DNA of 64,000 nt from HGM11416 sp034104345 (GCA_034104345.1 JAXEDY010000008.1:1-64000), one strand, 5' to 3'. Numbered from the stretch's first letter, positions 1-8,242 are shown. The notes: generated by a model not told the origin, from the letters alone. Numbers and translations: made by a program.

Positions 1-159
1 GTCTACGAGTTTCTGCTTACCGGTAAAGTAAGGGTGGCACTTCGAGCAAATATCTACTTTGATAACGTCTACTTTTTTGGTAGAGCCGGTAACGAAGGTT
101 TCGCCGCAAGCACACTGAACTTTCACCTGTTTATACTCCGGATGAATATTCGGCTTCAT
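1..159 (-). CDS. rpmE: 50S ribosomal protein L31 (bL31), 3' end cut by window edge
   Basis: Structural protein of the large ribosomal subunit. The visible N-terminal 53 residues begin MKPNIHPEYK and carry two Cys pairs (CAC near residues 16-18 and CSKC near residues 38-41), the zinc-ribbon form of L31 (C+ type). The ATG follows AGAGGTGAT at a good spacing and a consensus promoter lies 56 bp upstream. The C-terminus runs off the left edge. Zn-binding L31 is often controlled by zinc availability in Firmicutes, but I see no Zur operator that I can support here. Confidence 0.95.
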   Translation of the reverse strand, partial: MKPNIHPEYKQVKVQCACGETFVTGSTKKVDVIKVDICSKCHPYFTGKQKLVD

Positions 160-214
160 GTTATCACCTCTTAAAATTAGTTACATTACGCTTTAAAGCA
201 CAATGCCGAATGTA

Positions 215-243
215 ATTATATTATATTTCGGTTTATAAGTCAA
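215..243 (-). promoter_or_regulatory. sigma-A promoter of rpmE
   Basis: The -35 element is TTGACT (238-243) and the -10 is TATAAT (215-220), with a 17-bp spacer. The roughly 50-nt leader between start site and ATG can form an ACATT/AATGT hairpin, which might be an L31-type leader; that second point is only a guess. Confidence 0.8.
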
Positions 244-363
244 ATAAAAATTAACGCTTTTTTAAGTTACTTTTTTATTTTTTTGTTTTTTAAACGAATT
301 TGTGTGAATTTGCGCGGTTGCGCCCCGCAAAAGTTTTTATTTGCTTCGGGCGCGATTATTTAC

Positions 364-392
364 TTGCAAAATTAAACGCATTTGTGTATAAT
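364..392 (+). promoter_or_regulatory. sigma-A promoter of the alcohol-dehydrogenase-like gene
   Basis: TTGCAA (364-369) and TATAAT (387-392) are separated by 17 bp. The promoter lies inside the longest open frame (from 300), so translation must start downstream, supporting the ATG at 471. Confidence 0.75.
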
Positions 393-470
393 GTTTTTAT
401 GCGGCTAAAAATGCTCGTCAGCCCCGCTTTTCGGGCGCGTGACGCTTTTTACCGTCGCAGGGAGTTTTTA

Positions 471-1490
471 ATGATAGGATTACAGGTATCCGAAAAGGGT
501 AAATTAACCAAAATCAACAAGATGGAGATTTGCGACAATGCCGAATCTTCGAAAGTTAAAATAACCAAAGTTATGCTTACGCCCGAAGATTTTCAGACCA
601 TTGCGGGCGACGAAGACGTAACCCTGCCCGTTATTCCGGGGCGCATCGCCATAGGTCAGATTACCGACGCAAGCGATTCGGCTTATTTAACTAAAGGCAC
701 ACGCGTTTATCTCGGCTCGGTCGAAAACTGCGGTTCTTGTGCTGAATGTTTAGAAGGTGAACCCGAAAAGTGCGAAAACCAGAAAATTGCGGGAAAAACA
801 GCCGACGGCTTTTTACGCGACTTTGCGGTTGTAGACAACAACATTCTTTTCGCTCTTCCCGCCACCGTTAAAGACGACGACGCGTTATTTATCGATTACG
901 TTGCGTTATCCCTTGCCATTATCGACAAACTCGACATCAAAAAAGGCGAACACGTCGCAGTTATAGGCGGCGGGCTTATAGGCACGATTTTATCGTCGCT
1001 TATAATTTATTATCAAAGCGTTCCCATTTTAATCGATTCAAAGCAAGAAAATTTAGAAAGAGCAAAACTTTCGGGCATTTATTACAACTTGTTTTCGGAT
1101 AACAAGCTCGAAAAAGAAGTTTCGCTTTTAACCGGCGCGAGAATGGCGCAGAAAGTCGTTTACGTTACCGACAGCAACATAAACACCGACGTAGCTTTAA
1201 AAATAGCGGCGCACAACGCGCGCATAGGTTTCGCGGGATTTTCTAACCCCAACCTTAGGGTAAACTTCCACTTCGCAATGCAAAAACAACTTAACTTCGA
1301 ATGTATTACGAGCGGCTATGGCTTTACCGAACAGGCGATTAACCTTATTGCGAACAAAGCGGTAGATTTTTCGAACTTTAAATTTTCATCGATTAAGTAC
1401 GAAGGCTGCGAACAGGACGTTAAAAAGATAATTGACGAAAACAAAGATTCGTTAAGCACCGTTTCGCCCCTTATCGTTGACATGATGTAA
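471..1490 (+). CDS. zinc-type medium-chain alcohol dehydrogenase-like protein without catalytic zinc ligands
   Basis: A 339-residue medium-chain dehydrogenase/reductase. The structural zinc lobe is intact: Cys87, Cys90, Cys93 and Cys101 (CGSCAEC then C after seven residues). The nucleotide-binding Rossmann motif GGGLIG is at 166-171. The catalytic zinc site looks lost: where zinc enzymes have a CGTD-like motif this protein has TPED (37-40), and where they have GHE it has GRI (57-59). The start is the ATG at 471, preceded by GGGAG and a promoter at 364-392; the open frame extends further upstream to 300 but that part is untranslated. The gene stands alone and ends at a hairpin. It may be an NAD(P)-binding protein with altered chemistry or a non-catalytic relative; the substrate cannot be told. 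Confidence 0.8.
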   Translation: MIGLQVSEKGKLTKINKMEICDNAESSKVKITKVMLTPEDFQTIAGDEDVTLPVIPGRIAIGQITDASDSAYLTKGTRVYLGSVENCGSCAECLEGEPEKCENQKIAGKTADGFLRDFAVVDNNILFALPATVKDDDALFIDYVALSLAIIDKLDIKKGEHVAVIGGGLIGTILSSLIIYYQSVPILIDSKQENLERAKLSGIYYNLFSDNKLEKEVSLLTGARMAQKVVYVTDSNINTDVALKIAAHNARIGFAGFSNPNLRVNFHFAMQKQLNFECITSGYGFTEQAINLIANKAVDFSNFKFSSIKYEGCEQDVKKIIDENKDSLSTVSPLIVDMM

Positions 1491-1517
1491 CGAAAAAAAT
1501 ATAAATTAAAATTAAAA

Positions 1518-1546
1518 ACGAGCGATTTTTTTCGCCCGTTTTTTTG
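1518..1546 (+). terminator. rho-independent terminator after the dehydrogenase-like gene
   Basis: The arms ACGAGCGA and TCGCCCGT pair with one mismatch and are followed by seven T residues. Confidence 0.6.
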
Positions 1547-1582
1547 TTCGTTTAATTTTGTCTGATTTTTTGAAGCCCCGAT

Positions 1583-1791
1583 TTATTCGGCGGGGTTTTC
1601 GCCGTAAACTATTCCGCTTATAAGCAGGTTATCTTTTTTGTTATAAATTTTTCCGTTCAAGGTGTAAAAATATCCGTTGCTTTCGGCAATCGTAAAGTAA
1701 AAAGTCGGGCGAATTATTTTCGCCTTTATTTTTCCGTTTTCGGTTTCGTATTAAACGATTTGTTTTTTAAAAATTTTATCGTTTGCCTCAT
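1583..1791 (-). pseudogene. frameshifted remnant of a small gene downstream of rnpB
   Basis: On the minus strand an ATG (1789-1791) after GGTG opens a 21-codon frame that stops near 1729. An adjacent frame is open for 55 codons, from about 1750 to the stop at 1583-1585, with codon use like the neighbouring genes (residues such as FYFTIAESNGYFYTLNGK) but no start codon of its own. Joining the two frames gives a coherent protein of about 70 residues, so one indel near 1750 probably broke the gene. A CCCCG/CGGGG hairpin overlaps the stop codon. I do not recognise the family. It might instead be a non-coding trailer of rnpB. Confidence 0.35.
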
Positions 1792-1809
1792 TTTAACACC
1801 TAAAAAAAC

Positions 1810-2158
1810 GTTTGAGTCGGCCTGTAAGCCGGGTTCTGTCTGGTGCGGTTATCTATCTAGACGCACGGTCGCCCGCGCGTTCGAGCGGCGATTCGATCAA
1901 GCGTGCAGGTCAAAGCCCCTTTGCACGCTTCTACCTTGCTTCGGGTGGGGTTTACACGGCACCTTGCATCACTGCAAAGTCGGTGAGCTCTTACCTCGCC
2001 TTTTCATCCTTACCTTGCGGCGGTTATTTTCTGTTGCACTTTCCTTAAAGTCGCCTTCACTTGCCGTTAGCAAGCACCCTGCTTTGCGAAGCCCGGACTT
2101 TCCTCGTGACGCGTAAGGCTTTCGCCCCGCGCCCCGCAACCGCACAGCCGACTCAAAC
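1810..2158 (-). ncRNA. rnpB: RNase P RNA
   Basis: This is the catalytic RNA of ribonuclease P, which matures tRNA 5' ends. The universally conserved core is visible on the minus strand: GAGGAAAGTCCGGGCT near the 5' end and ACAGAACCCGGCTTACAGGC near the 3' end. The terminal P1 helix is a perfect pairing of GTTTGAGTCGG (2148-2158) with its complement (1810-1820), followed by a T tract that would end transcription. Length is about 349 nt. Open frames overlapping it on the plus strand are spurious. Confidence 0.97.
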
Positions 2159-2165
2159 GCAAAAA

Positions 2166-2194
2166 ATTATACCACTTAAACGCGTTTTTGTAAA
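2166..2194 (-). promoter_or_regulatory. sigma-A promoter of rnpB
   Basis: TTTACA (2189-2194) and TATAAT (2166-2171) with a 17-bp spacer place the start site at about 2159, right at the 5' end of the P1 helix. Confidence 0.9.
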
Positions 2195-2284
2195 GCGATT
2201 TAGCACCGAACGCGCCGATAGCCGCTTAAAAACGCATTTTTTATACGATTTTCGTGTAAAATGCTTTTTTTAGTTATTTTTTAG

Positions 2285-3463
2285 TTATTTTTTCGCGCCT
2301 GAAAAATCGCCGCTTAAAACGAATGAATCGAACTCGGTGATATAATTGTTTTCGCGCCTTAATTTTCTTTCGGCTTCGGTTATAAGCCGAGTTAAAAGAT
2401 TTGAAAAATCCGAGATTTTATCGCAGAAAAAATAATACGCCATTGATCCCGGAATTGCGTTTATTTCGTTTAAATAAATTTCGTTTTCATAAAGCAGAAA
2501 ATCGAACCTGACTATCGACGAAAAATCGAGTTTACGGTAAATTTTTTCGCAATACTCGCGGATTTTGTTTTTCGCCTCCTGCGAAATTCCGAAATCGGTT
2601 TCGCGCTTCGACGAACCCATACCGCCCTTGCCGCCGCCGTATTTATCTTCGAACGTTAAAATTTCGTGCGCGGAAATCGCCTGTTCGGGGTGCGAAACGT
2701 TAATTTTTCCGCCGCAAGCGTAAGCCGCCGCGTTTACGTCGCGCGCGCCGCTTAAAAATTTTTCTAAAATAACTTTATCGTCGAACGCAAACGCCGCCGA
2801 AATCGCGCGTTCGAGTTCGCTTTTTTCATAAACCACTTTAACGCCTATGCTGCTGCCAAGCCGCGCGGGCTTTACGATAAGCGGAAAACCTATTTTTTTT
2901 GCGCAAAAATCTACGGTTGCCTGTTTTTTTTCGTAAAACCTGTCGCGCATTACGCGCATATATTCGACGCACGGAATATCGAGCGCCTTCAAGGCGAGTT
3001 TCGTGTAATCTTTATCGATTGCAACCGCCTGTGCAAACAGCGGCGGAGCGACCGTCGCCACCCCGCAAAGCCGCAAAAGCCCGCAAAGAGTGCCGTCTTC
3101 GCCGTTTATTCCGTGCATGCACAAAATCGCGGCGTCGAGTTTTAAAAACGTGCGGATTTTGCCGCTTTTTATGTAATACAACTCGTTTTCGCCCGCCGAA
3201 AAATAAATGCGTTTAAGTTTTTTGAAATCGGGGTTTTTATAAAAGCCGAGCGCGTTCAGTCCGTCGCCGCCATACCACGTTCCGTCTTTCGAAACGTAAA
3301 CGGCAACGGGATTGAATTTGGTTTTATCAATACTGTTAAGCGTTAAAACGCCCGTTATAACCGAAACGTCGTGTTCGGTCGATTTACCGCCGAAAAACAC
3401 GGCAACCGACTTTAAATTGCTTGTTTTTTCTTGCTTTTTTGAAAAATTAAATATAAAAAACAC
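2285..3463 (-). CDS. ddl: D-alanine--D-alanine ligase
   Basis: Makes the D-Ala-D-Ala dipeptide for peptidoglycan in the cytoplasm using ATP. It has the N-terminal motif FFGGKSTEHDVS (residues 23-34), the ATP-grasp segment FPLIVKPARLGSSIGV, and the magnesium-binding C-terminal motif RFDF...YLNEINAIPG. It lies next to murF, whose product uses the dipeptide. The annotated start is a GTG at 3461-3463, but that codon touches the only Shine-Dalgarno (GGAGG), so the true start is uncertain. The next in-frame codon with good spacing is an ATA at 3452-3454, and the conserved domain begins near residue 18, so the alternatives change only the N-terminal tail. Confidence 0.92.
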   Translation of the reverse strand: MFFIFNFSKKQEKTSNLKSVAVFFGGKSTEHDVSVITGVLTLNSIDKTKFNPVAVYVSKDGTWYGGDGLNALGFYKNPDFKKLKRIYFSAGENELYYIKSGKIRTFLKLDAAILCMHGINGEDGTLCGLLRLCGVATVAPPLFAQAVAIDKDYTKLALKALDIPCVEYMRVMRDRFYEKKQATVDFCAKKIGFPLIVKPARLGSSIGVKVVYEKSELERAISAAFAFDDKVILEKFLSGARDVNAAAYACGGKINVSHPEQAISAHEILTFEDKYGGGKGGMGSSKRETDFGISQEAKNKIREYCEKIYRKLDFSSIVRFDFLLYENEIYLNEINAIPGSMAYYFFCDKISDFSNLLTRLITEAERKLRRENNYITEFDSFVLSGDFSGAKK

Positions 3464-3532
3464 CTCCGCAGATTTTTGCTTTGGTGAAAAAAAACTTTTT
3501 TAAGTTGTTTTTTTAAACGTTTTGCAACGATT

Positions 3533-5212
3533 TTACGAAAATTTATCGGGCAAATCGTTTTCGAACAGAACCACGTCGCCGCTTTTTAAAAGTTTTTCGA
3601 GTTTTTTGCGCGCAGAATCGAGATCTTTTGCGACGATTATATTTTCGCAATCGAAATAACCGTCTACAAGTCCGTCCTGAATACGGTAAGTTGCGGTGCG
3701 ACCGACTAAAACTGCCAGATCGCACACGTCGGCAAGGCGTTTGCCGAATTTATAGTTTTCAAGGTCCTGCTCTCTTCCGAGTTCCACAAGCCCCGGCGTA
3801 ACCACTATTTTTCTGCCGTCGAATTTCGATAAAACGTCGAGCGCGGCGATTATGCCCTGCGTATTCGAATTGTAACTGTCGTCGATAATCGTAACGCCTT
3901 TTGGCGTTTCGCGCACTTCGAGCCTGTGCGGAACGGCGCGAAGACGTGAAATCCCCGCGCAAATTTCACCGAGCGTAAGCCCCGTTTCGCGCGCTATTGC
4001 CGCCGCAAGACAGATATTGGATACGTTATGCTTTCCGAGCAGAGCCGTAAAGCACTTAACGCTTTCGCCGCCCGCGTGCAGAACGAATTCGCTGCCCGAA
4101 GTGGTAACTTTTAAATCGGTTGCGTAAACTTCGGGGTTACGGTTCAAATTAAGCCCCGCCCCCACGCATTTAAGTTTACATTCGTTAAAAAGTTCGGCGG
4201 TGTTATCGTTATCCACGGTGTATGCGACCACCCCGTCCGGCATACTTTCTACTATTTCATACTTGGTTTGTTTGATTGCGGCAAGCGAACCGAACGTTTC
4301 GAGATGCTGACCGACGATGCCGTTTATTACGGCGTAATTCGGGCGGACTATTTCGGTAAGTTCGCGTATGTCGCCGACGTGCCTTGCTCCCATTTCGGCA
4401 ATAAACACCTGATGCGAAGACTTTAAACGCTTAACCGTTTTGCAAATTCCCATGGGTGTATTATACGAACTCGGAGTTGATAAAACGCTGAATTTTTCTT
4501 CAAGTAAAGTTTTTAAAATTTCTTTAACGGTTGTTTTGCCGTAACTTCCGGTTATGCCGATTTTTATAAGGTCGGGGCGCGCGTAAAGTTTTGCCATACA
4601 TTTTTTGATGTATTTTTTTTGCACCGACTTTTCGTAAGGCTTTGTAATATAATATGCAACAAGAACCAGAAACGGAACGGCGAGCGGCATAACGCACAGC
4701 GGGCAAAGCCTTATGCGCACCAGAAGCGGGTTAAATTTTAAATAAAACGCGGCTATATTAAGCAGAATTACGAGCGCATAGTTTACGATTAAAAGCACCA
4801 GAAAATAAGTTGCGATAAGCCTGTTCATGCGCGCCGTGCGAACGAGCGGCACCTTTTTGGCGCGTTTTTTTTCGCTTTCGAAATATCTTGAAACAAAGCA
4901 GATATAAAAAATAAAACCGACGTATAAAATCCACCATTCGTTGCTGAACGACAGCGAAATGTTGGTGAGCAAATACCCTAAAAGGGATAAAAGGCTAATG
5001 GTGGTAAGGCGGGTTAAATAAACGTTATCGCGCCGACGAAGCCACTTGAAATAACCGAAGCCTTCATAGCCCGATTGTTGCATTATCTGCAAAAATTTAT
5101 ATGAAATAGCCATAAGCAAAAGCGAATTTACGGCACTTATGGCAACGTATACGAGTTGATACTTTGCAAAAAACAGTTCCGCCACCGTTTTTACGCTTGA
5201 AAAATCGGGCAT
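3533..5212 (-). CDS. murF: MurF-type Mur ligase with N-terminal membrane domain
   Basis: This 559-residue protein carries a MurF-like catalytic part, which adds D-Ala-D-Ala to UDP-MurNAc-tripeptide. The P-loop GITGSYGKTT is at 219-228, followed by IAEMGARHVGDI, a glutamate ligand region and the family motif DDSYNSN. Unlike E. coli MurF (about 450 residues), the first 200 residues hold about five hydrophobic helices (near 20-42, 70-88, 93-110, 133-158, 170-190), so the enzyme should sit on the membrane. The usual MurF N-terminal substrate domain is replaced. The start ATG follows AAGGAG. It lies 69 bp upstream of ddl on the same strand, a classic pairing. A different amide-forming Mur ligase role cannot be excluded. 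Confidence 0.85.
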   Translation of the reverse strand: MPDFSSVKTVAELFFAKYQLVYVAISAVNSLLLMAISYKFLQIMQQSGYEGFGYFKWLRRRDNVYLTRLTTISLLSLLGYLLTNISLSFSNEWWILYVGFIFYICFVSRYFESEKKRAKKVPLVRTARMNRLIATYFLVLLIVNYALVILLNIAAFYLKFNPLLVRIRLCPLCVMPLAVPFLVLVAYYITKPYEKSVQKKYIKKCMAKLYARPDLIKIGITGSYGKTTVKEILKTLLEEKFSVLSTPSSYNTPMGICKTVKRLKSSHQVFIAEMGARHVGDIRELTEIVRPNYAVINGIVGQHLETFGSLAAIKQTKYEIVESMPDGVVAYTVDNDNTAELFNECKLKCVGAGLNLNRNPEVYATDLKVTTSGSEFVLHAGGESVKCFTALLGKHNVSNICLAAAIARETGLTLGEICAGISRLRAVPHRLEVRETPKGVTIIDDSYNSNTQGIIAALDVLSKFDGRKIVVTPGLVELGREQDLENYKFGKRLADVCDLAVLVGRTATYRIQDGLVDGYFDCENIIVAKDLDSARKKLEKLLKSGDVVLFENDLPDKFS

Positions 5213-5269
5213 TTGGTTCTCCTTTATATTATTTTATGCGCCTTGCAACGCGCGTTAAAACCTTTTTTG

Positions 5270-6028
5270 TTAATTTAAAAATTCGTTTACGACAAAGTTG
5301 AATTCGGCGGGATTTTCTAAAAAACAAAAATGTCCGCAACCTTTCATTATGTATTTTTGCGCTTTATAAACGCCGCGTTCGATTCTATCTGCGAGATAAG
5401 TCGGCGTTTCTTTGTCTTTTTCGCCGAAAACGGCAAAAACGGGCGCTTTTATAAGTTTTAACTTATCGTCGAAAAGTTCGCTCGTTACAAGTTTGAAACT
5501 CTGTTTTTTCACTTCGGTAAGCATGTTATAATCCTGCGAAAAAAACTTTTTTTCAAGAATTTCTCTCGTTAAAAAAGGCTTACAAAGTTTATAACCCAAC
5601 CGTTTTAAGCAATAACGCGCGCTTTTTTTGGTTTTAAGCCCGGCCGCGCCCACCAGGACCGCCTGTTTTACGGCGTTCGTTTCGCATAGTGCTTTTAAAG
5701 TTATTCTACACCCGAACGAATGAGCAACGACCGAAACTTTTGCGTTTTCCGTTGCCTTAACAAGACTTAAAAAGTCGTTAAGATAGTCGCAAAGCGCGTA
5801 AGGATACGGCATGTAATCGTTTTCGCCGAACCCCGTCAAATCGGGAGCGTAAACTTTGAACCTTTTCGAAAAAAAGTTTATCTGCGATAAAAACGCTTCT
5901 TTTTGCGACATAAAACCGTGCAAAAATATTAGCGGACTGCCCTCGCCTTTAATTATTACGGGCAAAGGTCTGCCTTTTTCGCCTGTTAAAATTTCTTGGT
6001 TATTTAAAGTTTGTTTTTTATAATTCAA
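5270..6028 (-). CDS. alpha/beta-fold hydrolase
   Basis: A 252-residue alpha/beta hydrolase. The oxyanion-loop motif is FLHGF (35-39), the nucleophile elbow is AHSFG with Ser104, an acid sits in FGEKDKE, and the catalytic His is in GCGHFCF near the C-terminus. No signal peptide is visible, so it is probably cytoplasmic. The start overlaps the end of rimI by 11 bp, so the gene is translationally coupled to the tRNA/ribosome modification genes upstream. The substrate is unknown; esterase or lipase-like activity is the usual family role. Confidence 0.85.
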   Translation of the reverse strand: MNYKKQTLNNQEILTGEKGRPLPVIIKGEGSPLIFLHGFMSQKEAFLSQINFFSKRFKVYAPDLTGFGENDYMPYPYALCDYLNDFLSLVKATENAKVSVVAHSFGCRITLKALCETNAVKQAVLVGAAGLKTKKSARYCLKRLGYKLCKPFLTREILEKKFFSQDYNMLTEVKKQSFKLVTSELFDDKLKLIKAPVFAVFGEKDKETPTYLADRIERGVYKAQKYIMKGCGHFCFLENPAEFNFVVNEFLN

Positions 6029-6464
6029 AGGGCAATTCCCTTACCATAACCAACGCGTCTTCGCCGTTTTCGTAGTATTTTTTTCTTATACCCACGGGCG
6101 AAAATCCTGCCTTTTTATAAAGTTTTTTCGCGCTTTCGTTAGAAACGCGAACTTCTAAAAACACCGCTATAACGCCGATTTTTTCAAGTTTTTTTAGCAA
6201 AACTTTCAGCATCGAATATCCCGCGCCCTGCCTGCGATATTCTTTTTCAACGGCAACAAGCGCAATATCTGCCGAGTCGAACGCGCAAATCGCGCCGGCA
6301 TATCCGAAAACTTCGCCGCTTTCGTTTAACGCGACCACTCCGCAAAAATTAGAAAGGCCTGCCGTTTCTTCTACCATTTCGTGTGACCACGGATATTCGA
6401 AACACTTTTTTTCAAGTTCGGCAATACGCGCGTTGTGCGCGCCGCCCCAATCTACTATTTGCAT
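6018..6464 (-). CDS. rimI: ribosomal-protein-alanine N-acetyltransferase RimI-like
   Basis: A GNAT acetyltransferase of 148 residues. The acetyl-CoA loop RRQGAG is at 77-82 and the C-terminal NESAKKLYKKAGF is typical of RimI, which acetylates the N-terminus of ribosomal protein S18 in E. coli. I chose the ATG at 6464, inside the last codons of tsaB (10-bp overlap), because the conserved domain starts there; a longer frame to 6551 is only the shadow of tsaB. The tsaE–tsaB–rimI order is common in bacteria. Confidence 0.88.
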   Translation of the reverse strand: MQIVDWGGAHNARIAELEKKCFEYPWSHEMVEETAGLSNFCGVVALNESGEVFGYAGAICAFDSADIALVAVEKEYRRQGAGYSMLKVLLKKLEKIGVIAVFLEVRVSNESAKKLYKKAGFSPVGIRKKYYENGEDALVMVRELPFEL

Positions 6465-7084
6465 AACGCTTCTTCTTCCGCCTGACTGCGCTTGACGTAA
6501 AGCGGCGCCAAAAGATGATAATCCGTAAGCCCGCCCGATTTTTCTTCGCAAGCGGCGATAACCCCCGCGGGAATATCGGCAACAAGCGAATTTACGTTTT
6601 CGATTTTTACGTCCGAAACGATTTTATAATCCGAATATTTTTCGGATATATCCGCCTTGTTTATAAACTGCGGTTCGCCTTTTAAAATCTGCCCGTTTTT
6701 TTCGCGGATAAACGTTTGCGCATAAAAATTATCGTGCTTGGCATCGATTAAACAAAGCAATTTTTCGCTTGCTTTGTCATTATATGCCAAAACGTCGAAA
6801 GAAGTTATATTAAGCGCGGGCTTGTTTAAAGAAAAACAAAGCGCCTTCGCCGTAGAAACGCCTATTCTTATACCCGTAAACGACCCGGGGCCGGTAACCG
6901 CGGCGATAAAATCGAGATTTTTTAGTTCGCACCCCGCCGCCGAAAGCGCGCTTTCGACTTCGGGCAAAAGCGTGAGCGAATGTTTGGTTAAACAGTTTTT
7001 TAAATAACGGGTTTGCAAATTTTCGCCCGCTTTTACGGCAACGAACAAATGCTCGCCGCTCGTATCTATTGCAAGATAATTCAA
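6455..7084 (-). CDS. tsaB: tRNA threonylcarbamoyladenosine biosynthesis protein TsaB
   Basis: Partner of TsaD in making the t6A modification at position 37 of ANN-decoding tRNAs. The N-terminus NYLAIDTSG and the motif TGPGSFTGIRIG (64-75) define the family; the length of 209 residues is normal. The start codon is TTG (7082-7084), overlapping the TGA of tsaE by 3 bp within TTGA and preceded by AAAGGAG nine bases upstream. tsaD is not in this window. Confidence 0.92.
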   Translation of the reverse strand: MNYLAIDTSGEHLFVAVKAGENLQTRYLKNCLTKHSLTLLPEVESALSAAGCELKNLDFIAAVTGPGSFTGIRIGVSTAKALCFSLNKPALNITSFDVLAYNDKASEKLLCLIDAKHDNFYAQTFIREKNGQILKGEPQFINKADISEKYSDYKIVSDVKIENVNSLVADIPAGVIAACEEKSGGLTDYHLLAPLYVKRSQAEEEALCK

Positions 7085-7479
7085 AATTCAACGCTCCTTT
7101 CGTTTTCGCCGAGTTTTTCGATGTTTACGATAATGCAGTTATCGGGAATAACGCTTTTTATGTTTTGCGCCCATTCGATAACGCAAACGCCGCCCGCATA
7201 AAAATAATCGGTAAGCCCTAAACTTTCGGCGTCGTCGCCTGACGTTAAGCGGTAACAATCGTAATGATAAAGTTTGCCGCTATAATCGTTCATATAAGCA
7301 TAAGTAGGGCTTAAAATCTCATCGTTTATTCCGAGCGCTTTGGCTATTCCCTTAACGAACACCGTTTTGCCCGCGCCCATTTCGCCGTTTAAAAGCACCA
7401 CGCTTCCGCTTTTTAAAGTTTTTCCGAATTTTTCGCCCAAATCAATTGTTTGCTCGCGGCTTTTCGATATGTATTTCAT
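7081..7479 (-). CDS. tsaE: tRNA threonylcarbamoyladenosine biosynthesis ATPase TsaE
   Basis: A small P-loop ATPase of 132 residues that supports TsaB–TsaD in t6A synthesis. The Walker A motif is NGEMGAGKT (31-39), followed by LSPTYAYMN and YHYDCYRL, both family hallmarks, and IEWAQ toward the C-terminus. It is first of the three overlapping genes tsaE–tsaB–rimI, 47 bp downstream of the ECF transporter gene and possibly co-transcribed from its promoter. Confidence 0.94.
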   Translation of the reverse strand: MKYISKSREQTIDLGEKFGKTLKSGSVVLLNGEMGAGKTVFVKGIAKALGINDEILSPTYAYMNDYSGKLYHYDCYRLTSGDDAESLGLTDYFYAGGVCVIEWAQNIKSVIPDNCIIVNIEKLGENERSVEF

Positions 7480-7526
7480 AAAATAAATCGCTTTTTTATT
7501 TACTTTTATCGCCTTACCCTGCTTTT

Positions 7527-8138
7527 TTACATTCTGTTAAGCAAGTTGGATATGCGCTTATAAACGAGCCATGTTAAAGCCGAAGCCACCGCGCAACGCA
7601 ACAGGTTGAACGGCAAAATCGCAACGAAAATATAACACGGATAAAAATTGCTTTGATTTATAAACGGCATTGCCGCCGCGCACATGTTCACTATCGCTTC
7701 AAACGGAATGTTCATAACCGCCATATAAAACGGCAGAATAAGCACCCTGTTTAAAATCATCGCAACGACTACGCTTGCAACCGTTCCGAAGGTTACGCCG
7801 AGAAGCGCGCCTTTTTTGTTTCTATTTTTTTTATAAACTATTCCCGCAACGACGGCAAACGCCCCGCCGATCAAAAGGTCTGCAAGTTCGCCCGAGCACA
7901 ACGTTGAAGTGAACGGAAGTTTTATTAAAATTTTAATTAAAACCACGATAAATCCCGAAAGCGGCCCCAATGCGAACGACGCAATAAGCGCGGGAATATC
8001 AGAAAAGTTTATTTCTAAAAATTGCGGAAAAAACGGAAGCGGAAACTTTACAAAATAAAGCGCGGTAGAAAGCGCGGCAAATATTCCGAGTTTCGCAAGG
8101 TGTTTTCCGCCGAAAAAAGCGGACTTGTTTTCTGACAT
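7527..8138 (-). CDS. ECF transporter S component, RibU-like (riboflavin uptake)
   Basis: Substrate-binding membrane subunit of an energy-coupling-factor vitamin transporter, 203 residues with about six hydrophobic helices. The segment LEINFSDIPALIASFALGP matches the RibU signature, so riboflavin is the likely ligand. The general ATPase and T subunits are not in this window, as expected for group II ECF systems. The start ATG follows AGAGGT. A consensus promoter lies about 100 bp upstream, and I cannot see an FMN riboswitch in that leader. Substrate assignment is inference. Confidence 0.82.
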   Translation of the reverse strand: MSENKSAFFGGKHLAKLGIFAALSTALYFVKFPLPFFPQFLEINFSDIPALIASFALGPLSGFIVVLIKILIKLPFTSTLCSGELADLLIGGAFAVVAGIVYKKNRNKKGALLGVTFGTVASVVVAMILNRVLILPFYMAVMNIPFEAIVNMCAAAMPFINQSNFYPCYIFVAILPFNLLRCAVASALTWLVYKRISNLLNRM

Positions 8139-8242
8139 ATTTTTATTACCTCTTATGTTTGCAAAATAAAATTTTTTTTGCGAAATCGACTTTTACAAAA
8201 CGGTTTTAAACCGAAGAGCAATTTAAATTCGCGATACAACAA

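Noticed and set aside
300..470. N-terminal extension of the dehydrogenase-like protein
   Set aside because: The segment contains the promoter and has no family similarity; translation from 471 has a ribosome site.
1812..2273. Open frames of 70-118 codons on the plus strand
   Set aside because: They run antisense over the RNase P RNA gene and its promoter; the conserved RNA explains the sequence.
8139..8236. FMN riboswitch before the RibU-like gene
   Set aside because: The leader lacks the conserved AGGATA- and GGGGTGAAAT-type blocks.
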